64,000 nt of DNA from Aquiflexum gelatinilyticum (GTDB lineage Bacteria > Bacteroidota > Bacteroidia > Cytophagales > Cyclobacteriaceae): the NCBI RefSeq assembly GCF_024741135.1, contig NZ_JANSUY010000021.1:60334-124333 (forward strand), read 5' to 3'. Below, in pieces: positions 51,837 through 60,116 of this stretch. Numbering within the stretch: the first letter of the stretch is position 1; every line of letters begins with the position of its first letter. The notes under the pieces are model-generated. The model saw only the letters and a program-made list of their open reading frames with translations, searched no databases and was not told the origin of the DNA. The translations under genes and the position numbers were made by a program.

Positions 51837-53159
51837 TTACTGAGGGCTTTGGACAAGTCCTGCCCCTACGTCACTTGACGGCAAGCCAATGGGTCTTGCC
51901 GAGGACACAAGCAAGTCCCAAATCTGCTTGGGAGTGGCGCTTGGGTTTTTCTCCCACAACTGGGCTGCCACCCCTGCCACAAATGGGGTTGCCATGCTGG
52001 TACCGCTGATCGAAATGTAGTTTTGAGGTGCTTTGTATGCACTCATCACTGATACCCCTGGCCCGGCAATATTGATTTCCCCTCCGTCTCCATTGATGGC
52101 ACCGCAGGAAAAATCAGCAACTTTGAGGAACCTGTCTATTGCTGCTACCGCCATGATAGAGGGGCAGTTGGCAGGATGCCCGACAGGTTGGATAATATTG
52201 GAAGACCTTCGGCTTTCATTTCCTGCTGCTGCGATAATCAATGTGCCTGATCCGAGCGCTTTTTTGGCAATGTCCTCATAAATCCGGGAATAACTTTGGC
52301 CGGGTCTTGTGGCCGCTCCCAAAGACATCGAAATTACCTTACATCCATTAGCCATGGCCCAATCCATACCTGCCAAGATGCCCGAGTCCGAACCGGAACC
52401 CGCATTGGACAGGACTTTTCCTATAAAAATCTTTGCTTCGGAAGAGACCCCATACCTGCTGTTGTTGGAACCCCGCAATCCTCCTGCAGCTATTCCGGTA
52501 CAGTGCGTCCCATGACCATTGAGGTCATTGACATCCTCTGCCGAAATAAAGGATTTTGTCTGTATTGTTCTTGTCTGAAAATCAGGATGTGCAATCAGGA
52601 ATCCGGTGTCAAGTATGGCTATTGGGATGTTTTTCCCTGTATAGGGACTACTCAAAGCCCTCACTGCTTGTACCCCCCAATACGCTGAAGCATTATCCGA
52701 ATAAGAGTCTGGAAGTTTGGGATCTACAGGCTTGGGATCGCTTGGTGGAGTAGTGACTGGGGGTTTGGGGCCGAACCCCAATAACCGTAAAAGCCATTGC
52801 CAAAAACCGCCTCCACCCGAGGCCCCAACCTCTGCCAAGGCATAAACAAAGCGCTCGGGTTCATCATAAAGGAATACACTTTTTGTTCTGGAAGCTGTCG
52901 TTAGGGTATTGATCTCTGCTTCATGGTTTTCATTGATGACCGCGACACCGAATCTTTCAAAAACAATCCCATCCGCCTGATCAAAGGCATTGATATAATC
53001 TTCCTCGTGGGATTTGTATTCTGAAGAATTTGCAAGACGGAGAGAAGCATCCTCTGCCTGTGAGGCGATGTCACTGAATTTTGCATCAGGAGCAAGCATC
53101 ACAAGGCGCCTTCCTGTAAATTCTGGTTTTGAATCGAGTTTTTCTGGTTGGTCTGACAT
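51837..53159 (-). CDS. S8 (subtilisin-like) serine peptidase without signal peptide
   Basis: 440 residues. Catalytic triad is visible: Asp184 in IAILDTGFLIAHPD, His216 in NGHGTHCTGIAAG, Ser388 in SGTSMATPFVAGVAA, and oxyanion Asn in AAGNESRR. Residues 1-110 are an N-terminal propeptide-like region (VMLAPDAKFSDIASQAEDAS...), then a glycine/proline-rich linker 111-150 (GASGGGGFWQW; PKPPVTTPPSDPKPVDP). There is no signal peptide, so cytosolic or exported by an unknown route. It is followed by the I9-like small protein (25 bases). Regulation by that partner is likely. Confidence 0.9.
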   Translation of the reverse strand: MSDQPEKLDSKPEFTGRRLVMLAPDAKFSDIASQAEDASLRLANSSEYKSHEEDYINAFDQADGIVFERFGVAVINENHEAEINTLTTASRTKSVFLYDEPERFVYALAEVGASGGGGFWQWLLRLLGFGPKPPVTTPPSDPKPVDPKLPDSYSDNASAYWGVQAVRALSSPYTGKNIPIAILDTGFLIAHPDFQTRTIQTKSFISAEDVNDLNGHGTHCTGIAAGGLRGSNNSRYGVSSEAKIFIGKVLSNAGSGSDSGILAGMDWAMANGCKVISMSLGAATRPGQSYSRIYEDIAKKALGSGTLIIAAAGNESRRSSNIIQPVGHPANCPSIMAVAAIDRFLKVADFSCGAINGDGGEINIAGPGVSVMSAYKAPQNYISISGTSMATPFVAGVAAQLWEKNPSATPKQIWDLLVSSARPIGLPSSDVGAGLVQSPQ

Positions 53160-54112
53160 GGCTATGGGATTGAAAAGTGAATAGAATTAAAAACAAATCT
53201 AATTTACAAAAAAATATTATATTATTGATAATCAGAGGTATAATTGAAATTTAAGGTATTCGATTTCATTTTACCTCAAAGGACCCAAAGGTATCTCAAT
53301 GGAATTTACCACAGCTCACGAATGGCTCATAGAAAAATGAAAATATTTCACGCAGAGACAAAAAGAGCAAAGTCTCTAAGAAATTAATCTTACGTTCTTA
53401 ACTAAACCATTGCGCACATTGTGGTTAAACATGTCCCTCGAAGGCGCAAAAACGCTAAGAAAAAGCCTCTAAGAAATTCACCTTATGTTCTTAACGAAAT
53501 CATTGCGATCAATGCGTTAAAGATTTTCCAATGTTACCTCTAACCATCTGTGAAAATCTGTGTTCATCTGTGTTAAAGATTTTTTCCCGCAGATAGCGCA
53601 GATTGACGCAGAAAAAAAGAGAATGTGTCCCGCGAAGGCGCGAAGACGCAAACATTAAATTCAGCTCAGAGGACGCGTAAGACACGGAGAAAAAACTATA
53701 ATTTATATCATGCGGAGTTAAAAGAGCAAAGCCTCTAAGAAATTCACCTTGGGTTCTTAGCGAAACCATTGCGATAAATGCGTTAAAGATTTTCCAATGT
53801 TTCTAATAACCATCTGTGAAAATCTGTGCTCATCTGTGGTTAAATCTTTTTTTCTACCAACTAGGACACGGGCACAGAGATCACAGCGTTTTTGTTTTTT
53901 CTCGGTTCAAGCCCTGAAAGGGCGAGATACCAAAGGGATGGGTGCAGCCCATCCTTAAATTCAGATTAGATCCTCATGAGCCCTGAAGGGGCGGAATAAT
54001 CTCTTAGTCAAATCTCGCCCTTTCAGGGCTGAAGGGATAGCCGCAATTATCTACCACCGAGGGCATGGCACAGTGGTCACAGCGTCCATTTAGCATTCTA
54101 AATTCATCATTT
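53160..54112. repeat. Gene-free repeat cluster with REP-like inverted pair
   Basis: No gene is seen over 950 bases. Three imperfect copies of a roughly 130-base unit (about 53345, 53440-53580 and 53700-53850) carry GCCTCTAAGAAATTCACCTT and CATCTGTGAAAATCTGTG. A REP-like part follows: AGCCCTGAAAGGGCGAGAT (53910-53928) and its perfect inverse at 54012-54030, with a third variant AGCCCTGAAGGGGCGGA at 53979-53995 and hairpin GGATGGGTGCAGCCCATCC between. Near-identical direct repeats (GCACAG.G.TCACAGCG) flank the element (about 53872 and 54069). Confidence 0.65.
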
Positions 54113-55498
54113 TTAATTCGAATTCCCCACCAGCCTCTGATACATTTCTTCAAGTTTGCTGACAGCAATAACCCGAATCTTGTACTTGTCTACATCCAAA
54201 CCCTTGATGGCATATTTGGAAACCATAATCCGCTTGAAACCCAATTTCTCAGCTTCTGCAATACGGTTTTCAACCCTGTTGACAGCCCGGATTTCTCCTC
54301 CCAATCCCACTTCCCCTGCAAAACAGATGTCCTCCGGAACAGGATTGTCTTCATAAGAAGAAACCAGAGAAGCACACACCGCAAGGTCCAAGGCAGGGTC
54401 GTCAACTCGCATCCCGCCGGCGACATTCAGGAAAACATCCTGCTGACCCAAGCGCATTCCCCCTCTTTTTTCCAGGACTGCCAAAAGCATATTCAACCGC
54501 TTTGCATCAAAACCTGTACTGCTCCGCTGTGGCGTACCATAGGTGGCAGGGCTGACCAAAGATTGGATTTCTATCAAAAGGGGGCGGTTCCCTTCGAGCA
54601 TGGCACCGATGGCGACACCGTTGAGAACCTCTTCCCTTTGCGTCAGCAAAATCTCTGATGGATTGGCTACCTGTCGCAAGCCTTCGGCACGCATTTCATA
54701 AATTCCAAGCTCATTGGTGGAGCCAAACCTGTTTTTGGAAGTCCTTAGAATCCGGTAGGAGAGGTGTCTGTCTCCTTCAAATTGAAGCACGGTATCCACC
54801 ATATGCTCGAGGACCTTGGGGCCTGCGATAGAACCGTCTTTGGTAATGTGGCCGATCAGAAAGACCGGCACGCCTGTTTCTTTAGCAAATTTCATCAACT
54901 CAGCTGTGCATTCGCGGACTTGAGAAACTGAACCTGCAGCCGATTCCACATATTGACTATGCAATGTCTGGATCGAATCGATGATCAATAAATCAGGCTG
55001 AAGTATTTCTATCTGTTGAAAAATCTGCTGCGTGTTCGTCTCAGAAAGAACGTAGCAATTATCCGATTTGAAAGCCATCCGCTCTGCACGCATCTTGATC
55101 TGGGCCTCGCTTTCCTCTCCCGAGACGTAAAGTACTTTTACTTTTGGCAATGAAAGTGCAATCTGCAACATCAACGTGGACTTCCCGATACCAGGTTCAC
55201 CCCCAATCAACACCAACGAACCTGGCACGATTCCTCCGCCCAAGACCCTGTCCAATTCGGCATCATGGGTCACCGTCCTCGGCATCTCTTCAAAGTTGAT
55301 TTCCGACAGGCGCTTTGGTGTGGAGGCCCTTTTTTCCCTTGTTCCTAAAGCTTTCCAATTTCCCTTGCCTGCTTCTTCCTTTTGAATGACTTCTTCTACA
55401 TAGGTATTCCATTCCCCACAAGCGGGACATTTCCCGATCCATTTGGGGCTTTGTGCGCCACAGTTTTGACAGAAGAAGGTGGTTTTTGTTTTAGCCAT
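54113..55498 (-). CDS. radA: DNA repair protein RadA (Sms)
   Basis: 461 residues. N-terminal zinc finger CxxC...CxxC (FFCQNCGAQSPKWIGKCPACG), Walker A GGEPGIGKST near residue 95, the RadA-specific KNRFGS motif (SKNRFGSTNELGIYEM), and the C-terminal Lon-like domain (LDLAVCASLVSSYEDNPV). RadA is a RecA-related helicase that extends D-loops and promotes branch migration. Full length. It lies 199 bases from polA on the same strand. Confidence 0.96.
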   Translation of the reverse strand: MAKTKTTFFCQNCGAQSPKWIGKCPACGEWNTYVEEVIQKEEAGKGNWKALGTREKRASTPKRLSEINFEEMPRTVTHDAELDRVLGGGIVPGSLVLIGGEPGIGKSTLMLQIALSLPKVKVLYVSGEESEAQIKMRAERMAFKSDNCYVLSETNTQQIFQQIEILQPDLLIIDSIQTLHSQYVESAAGSVSQVRECTAELMKFAKETGVPVFLIGHITKDGSIAGPKVLEHMVDTVLQFEGDRHLSYRILRTSKNRFGSTNELGIYEMRAEGLRQVANPSEILLTQREEVLNGVAIGAMLEGNRPLLIEIQSLVSPATYGTPQRSSTGFDAKRLNMLLAVLEKRGGMRLGQQDVFLNVAGGMRVDDPALDLAVCASLVSSYEDNPVPEDICFAGEVGLGGEIRAVNRVENRIAEAEKLGFKRIMVSKYAIKGLDVDKYKIRVIAVSKLEEMYQRLVGNSN

Positions 55499-55697
55499 TA
55501 TTTAAGATGTGAGACGCAAGATGTGAGACAAGAGACAGATTTCTCGTGAATTGAAGATTTGGTGTAAAAGAAATTGAAATTTTTGGTTTTGAGTTTTGTG
55601 TGGATTTCTTCAAGATTAGGGATTTCTAATTTATAAGATTGCTTCTATTCCTTCGTAGAAACTATCTCAAATCTCATGTCTCATATCTTGTGTCTTT
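55499..55697. repeat. Inverted purine/pyrimidine arms between radA and polA
   Basis: GATGTGAGACGCAAGATGTG near 55505 (purine-rich) and CTCAAATCTCATGTCTCATA near 55668 (pyrimidine-rich) are roughly inverse, so the 199-base gap begins and ends with inverted arms, the same arrangement as the larger gap at 45709-46368. No gene. Confidence 0.5.
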
Positions 55698-58535
55698 TTA
55701 GTGAGCTTGCAGCCAATCTTTTCCTATTCCTGTCTCGACCTCAAGTGGAACATCGATTTTGACGGCATTACACATGAGTTTGGGGATTTCTTTTTGCAGC
55801 AATTCCACCTCGTCCTTGTGGGCATCAAAAACCAATTCATCATGCACCTGAAGGATCATCTTGGATTTGAGTTTTTCTTTTTTCATCCATCTGTACACAT
55901 GGATCATCGCGACTTTGATGAGGTCGGCGGCCGAACCCTGAAGCGGGGCATTGATGGCATTCCGCTCGGCAAAGCCACGCATGGTCATGTTGCGGGAATT
56001 GATATCCCTGAGGTAGCGTCTACGCCCAAGAATGGTCTCTACATATTCATTTTTCCTGGCCTTTTCGATCGCGCCGTCCATATACTCTTTTACAGCAGGA
56101 AATTCTGTGAAATAGGCATCTATGATTTCTTTGGCTTCTGACCTCGGGATAGCCAGTCTTTGGGAGAGGCCAAACACCGATATTCCATAAATGATCCCGA
56201 AGTTGGCTGTCTTTGCCTTTCTTCTCATGTCAGTAGTCACTTCTTCCAAAGGGACTTTAAAAATCTTGGCAGCAGTAGTAGCATGAATGTCCCTGCCCTG
56301 TTTGAAAGCTTCGATCATGGATGCATCTTGGGAAAACGCAGCCATGATGCGCAGTTCGATCTGAGAATAATCGGCCGATAGGATCACATGGTTTTCATCT
56401 CTCGGCACAAATGCCTTCCTGATTTCACGGCCTCTTGCAGTCCGGATAGGGATATTTTGAAGGTTCGGATTGATGGAAGAAAGCCTTCCTGTGGCGGCGA
56501 CAAATTGGTTGTAGGTGGTATGAACCCTTCCTGTTTTTGGATTGATCATGGTCGGAAGTGCATCCACATAAGTGGATTTCAGCTTCACCATTTGACGGTA
56601 TTCTAGGATTGCCTCCGCAATTTCATGTTCGTTGGCAAGCTTGCTCAAAATCTCCTCTCCCGTGGCATATTGACCGGTTTTGGTTTTTTTGGCTTTGGGA
56701 TCGAGTTTGAGTTTTTCAAAAAGTACCTCACCCAACTGCTTTGGGGAAGCGAGGTTGAACCGAACCCCGGCCAATTCATAAACCCTTTTTTCGATGACTT
56801 TACTTTCTTCATCCAAAAGAACTGAGAGTTCAGCCAAACTTGCAGTATCTATTTTTACTCCCTCAAATTCCATATCTGTCAAGACTTCAATGAGGGGGTT
56901 TTCAACTTCATGGAGCAATTTTTCAAGGCCATTCTCCTTGATGATAGGGTCAAATTTTTGCTTCAGTTTTAGCGTAATGTCAGCATCTTCTGCTGCATAA
57001 GCGACAACTTCATCCACGTCAACATCCCTCATGGTACCTTGATTTTTACCTTTTTTACCGATAAGGGATTCGATGGATACAGGCTTGTAGCTCAGGTATT
57101 GTTGAGCAAGCCAATCCATGGAATGCTTTCCTTCAGGTTCGATCAGGTAATGGGCAAGCATCGTATCGTAGAGTTTGCCTTTGACTTCCATGCCGTAGTT
57201 TTTCAACACAAGCATGTCATATTTGATATTCTGACCTATTTTGGTGATGTTTTCATTTTCAAATATCCCCCGGAAAAGCTCAAGTTGTTTCCTTGCTTTT
57301 TCCTGATCTGAGGGGAAAGGAATGTAAAATGCCTCACCGGGAACATAGGCAAAGGAAAGTCCGACCAATTCGGCCTCATTGGGATTGAGTGAGGTAGTTT
57401 CGCTGTCAAAACAGAATTCATCCTGAAGCTCCAGATAAGAGAGTAATTCCTTAATGGCTGTTTCTCCCTCCACTTTATGGTAATCATTTGCCGTAGTGAG
57501 GATACTGTCATAGACTTGAGGGACTTCCGGAGTAGGAACTTCTTCTTCTGTCAATTCTTCTTCTTCTATGGCTGGGGAAACAGTTTTTCCTGAATCCACA
57601 GGTCCGAATAATCCCAACTGCTCACTGATTTTTGCCGGAGCCTTTTTCATTTTTTCCCCAAATACCCTTTGTGTCAAAGTCCTGAATTCAAGTTCGGAGA
57701 AGATGGCTTTTAACTTTTCTTCATTTGGTCCATCGTAGTGAAGGGCGACTTCGTCAAAGGACACAGGAACATCGATTTTGATGGTGGCGAGTTCTTTGGA
57801 AAGCAATCCCTGTTGGGCAAAGTTCTCCACATTTTCCTTTTGCTTCCCTTTGAGTTTGTCCGTATTCTGAAGCAATCCCTCTACGGAACCAAATTCCTTT
57901 AAAAATTTTACTGCAGTTTTTTCACCTATTCCGGGGATCCCGGGGATATTGTCCACAGCATCTCCCATCAGTCCCAAAATATCCCTGACCTGATCCACAT
58001 GTTCGATGTCCCACTTGGCACAGACTTCCTTTGGACCCATAATATCAACTCCGTTGCCCATAAAGGCCGGTTTGTACAGGAAAATATGATCATCTACAAT
58101 CTGTCCATAATCTTTGTCCGGCGTCATCATATATACCACAAAACTTGTCCGCTCTGCTTTTTTGGCAATGGTGCCGATGATGTCGTCGGCTTCAAAACCA
58201 TCCATTTCCAAAATGGGGATATTGAATCCTTCCACGATTTTCTTGACCCATGGAATACCCACTTCAATATCCTCTGGTTGTTCGAGACGGTTGGCTTTGT
58301 ATGCCTCAAACTGTACATGTCTAAAGGTGGGTGCTTTGGTATCAAAAGCCACAGCGATGTGGGTAGGTTTTTCTTTTTCCAAAACCTCCAATAAGGTATT
58401 GGTAAAACCGAGCATAATGCCGGTATTTAGGCCTTTGGAATTGATTCTTGGGTTTTTGCTGAAGGCAAAATGGGCCCTGTATATCAAGGCCATGGCATCA
58501 AGCAAGAAAAGTTTTTTATCTCCTTTTGGGGACAT
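55698..58535 (-). CDS. polA: DNA polymerase I
   Basis: 945 residues, full length, three domains. The 5'-3' exonuclease occupies about 1-300 (LLDAMALIYRAHFAF; GFEADDIIGTIAKKAE; DAVDNIPGIPGIGEKTA). The 3'-5' proofreading domain begins near 395 with FCFDSETTSLNP and retains IKYDML and AAEDADITLKL, so proofreading is probably active. The polymerase domain has motif A LSADYSQIELRIMAAF, motif B RRKAKTANFGIIYG and motif C VHDELVFD. A Pro/Glu-rich linker (TVSPAIEEEELTEEEVPTP) connects the first two domains. Repairs gaps and Okazaki RNA primers. Confidence 0.97.
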   Translation of the reverse strand: MSPKGDKKLFLLDAMALIYRAHFAFSKNPRINSKGLNTGIMLGFTNTLLEVLEKEKPTHIAVAFDTKAPTFRHVQFEAYKANRLEQPEDIEVGIPWVKKIVEGFNIPILEMDGFEADDIIGTIAKKAERTSFVVYMMTPDKDYGQIVDDHIFLYKPAFMGNGVDIMGPKEVCAKWDIEHVDQVRDILGLMGDAVDNIPGIPGIGEKTAVKFLKEFGSVEGLLQNTDKLKGKQKENVENFAQQGLLSKELATIKIDVPVSFDEVALHYDGPNEEKLKAIFSELEFRTLTQRVFGEKMKKAPAKISEQLGLFGPVDSGKTVSPAIEEEELTEEEVPTPEVPQVYDSILTTANDYHKVEGETAIKELLSYLELQDEFCFDSETTSLNPNEAELVGLSFAYVPGEAFYIPFPSDQEKARKQLELFRGIFENENITKIGQNIKYDMLVLKNYGMEVKGKLYDTMLAHYLIEPEGKHSMDWLAQQYLSYKPVSIESLIGKKGKNQGTMRDVDVDEVVAYAAEDADITLKLKQKFDPIIKENGLEKLLHEVENPLIEVLTDMEFEGVKIDTASLAELSVLLDEESKVIEKRVYELAGVRFNLASPKQLGEVLFEKLKLDPKAKKTKTGQYATGEEILSKLANEHEIAEAILEYRQMVKLKSTYVDALPTMINPKTGRVHTTYNQFVAATGRLSSINPNLQNIPIRTARGREIRKAFVPRDENHVILSADYSQIELRIMAAFSQDASMIEAFKQGRDIHATTAAKIFKVPLEEVTTDMRRKAKTANFGIIYGISVFGLSQRLAIPRSEAKEIIDAYFTEFPAVKEYMDGAIEKARKNEYVETILGRRRYLRDINSRNMTMRGFAERNAINAPLQGSAADLIKVAMIHVYRWMKKEKLKSKMILQVHDELVFDAHKDEVELLQKEIPKLMCNAVKIDVPLEVETGIGKDWLQAH

Positions 58536-58754
58536 GAGGCAATTGGGTTGAGGTATATATAAGGTTATTCTGAAAAACCGAGTTTCAAAGATTGGCTAAA
58601 TTACAAATAATAATCAAACCTTAGGAACCAAAAAACGGGTGAATGGCCACTTAAAATTCATTTTACTTGATTCTAGTTTGGCTTAATTATTGAATTTTGA
58701 AGGGATAATTCTATATTCAAACTATCTTAAGGACTCAATTAAAATCTAATCAAC

Positions 58755-59066
58755 ATGAAAAAGTTAATGTATGTACTGTCTTTTTTTGTAATGGTTTTTG
58801 CATTTGAGGTGGAAGCCTCAGCCGCTTCCAACAAAAAAGTGAAGGAAGAATTGTCACCGGAGCAAAAAGAAAGACTTTCCGAAATCGAAGTGAGGGTAGA
58901 AGAAATCAAAGCGATGGATTTCTCCGAAATGAGCAAGGAAGAAAGAAAAGAAGTAAAAAACGAACTGAAGGATATGAAAGTGGAAGCCAAGCAAATGGGA
59001 GGTGGTGTTTACCTTTCAGTGGGGGCGATCATCATTATTCTATTGTTATTAATTCTGTTGACTTAG
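58755..59066 (+). CDS. Small exported coiled-coil membrane protein
   Basis: 103 residues: signal-like leader (YVLSFFVMVFAFEVEASAA), a highly charged coiled coil (ERLSEIEVRVEEIKAMDFSE; KEERKEVKNELKDMKVEAKQ) and a C-terminal hydrophobic helix VGAIIIILLLLILLT. Topology suggests a periplasmic helix anchored at the C terminus. Unknown function. A terminator follows. The 219-base upstream gap (58536-58754) to polA is AT-rich and without a gene. Confidence 0.7.
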   Translation: MKKLMYVLSFFVMVFAFEVEASAASNKKVKEELSPEQKERLSEIEVRVEEIKAMDFSEMSKEERKEVKNELKDMKVEAKQMGGGVYLSVGAIIIILLLLILLT

Positions 59067-59080
59067 AACCATCTGGAAAC

Positions 59081-59119
59081 AAAAAATCCCGCAGAGATTT
59101 TTTCTGGGGGATTTTTTTT
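59081..59119 (+). terminator. Rho-independent terminator
   Basis: AAAAATCCC ... GGGGATTTTTTTT stem with a loop of about 17 bases, 15 bases after the small coiled-coil gene and 13 bases before the end of the convergent gene, so it may serve both. Confidence 0.75.
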
Positions 59120-59131
59120 GGGTTAAGTGGA

Positions 59132-59725
59132 TCAGTTGATTTTTCCGTTCATAGCATCCACCAGTTCTCTTTTGAGTTTACGCTCCCTCTCCAGTGTATT
59201 TTTTCGATGTTGGTCAAATTCCTCCAATGTGTCTGAAAGGTCTTTTTGTGCTTTTGAAATCAGCTTGTGGCTTTGGCTGTATTTGAATAAAAAAAACAGA
59301 AACGCGGCAGTCAAAGCAGCGACAATAGTCCACATGAGGTTATTGTATGCAGATTTGGAGATTGGCATTCCAAAAAATTCAAAATTGTCTCTAGCCGCCT
59401 CTGCAGTACTGAGTTGAACTTTTGTATCGGCAATTTCTTTCTCAAGTCCTGCAATTTTAGCTTGCTGTTCCCCCAGGTTTTGGTTGACAGTAACCAATTG
59501 ATTTTTGAAAACATTCAGGGAATCGATGACATTGGATTTGAATTTTTCAATGCTTGTTTTTTTGATGACCTTATAGTCTTGATAATTATTGGAAGATTTC
59601 ATCAGGAAATCAAACTGACTGCTGATACTGCCATTGCTTGATGAACTGACTGAATCTGATTGTTGGGCAAACAAGGGCATTGATAAAAAAATAAACAGCG
59701 CTAGATAGATAAGATTTTTTTTCAT
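59132..59725 (-). CDS. Exported coiled-coil membrane protein
   Basis: 197 residues: signal peptide (MKKNLIYLALFIFLSMPLFAQ), Ser-rich stretch, then a coiled coil (LVTVNQNLGEQQAKIAGLEK, then EIADTKVQLSTAEAARD). A transmembrane helix (NNLMWTIVAALTAAFLFFLF) is followed by a charged cytoplasmic tail (TLEEFDQHRKNTLERERKLK). Such proteins are common in Bacteroidota and sometimes mislabelled as tRNA methyltransferases; no enzymatic motif is present. Convergent with the small coiled-coil gene. Confidence 0.7.
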   Translation of the reverse strand: MKKNLIYLALFIFLSMPLFAQQSDSVSSSSNGSISSQFDFLMKSSNNYQDYKVIKKTSIEKFKSNVIDSLNVFKNQLVTVNQNLGEQQAKIAGLEKEIADTKVQLSTAEAARDNFEFFGMPISKSAYNNLMWTIVAALTAAFLFFLFKYSQSHKLISKAQKDLSDTLEEFDQHRKNTLERERKLKRELVDAMNGKIN

Positions 59726-60116
59726 TGAAATTGGTGTTTATAACTTTCTTTATTCGATTTTTAACTTTTCCCAGTTGCAAATATAAGCAATAAATATGCC
59801 TGTATATTTAAAGAAAAGCAAAAAACACTGGATTCAAAATCTTTTTTTCCTGACAACTTGTAAGTTCTTACAGATTTTTGCCCAAAGCGATACTTCAGTC
59901 AATAAAAATGGATGAATTTTGATGCGCTTTGCCATTTTTTTGATAATTGAAAATCACAGATCTTCTTTTCTTCTGACAAGCAAATCCGGCATAAGGAAAT
60001 TTAGCAAGCGATCCATAATCGATGGGTATATATAGTTTTTCGAAGAAATGATGTTATTATATTTTTGATTATCAACAAATTTTGTATATTCAATCCTATT
60101 TTTAATCAAAATTTTT
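59726..60116. other. 391-base gap upstream of the large receptor-like gene
   Basis: AT-rich throughout; nothing coding. A hairpin-poor region that probably contains promoters for both flanking genes, but no element matched TAnnTTTG convincingly. Confidence 0.5.
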
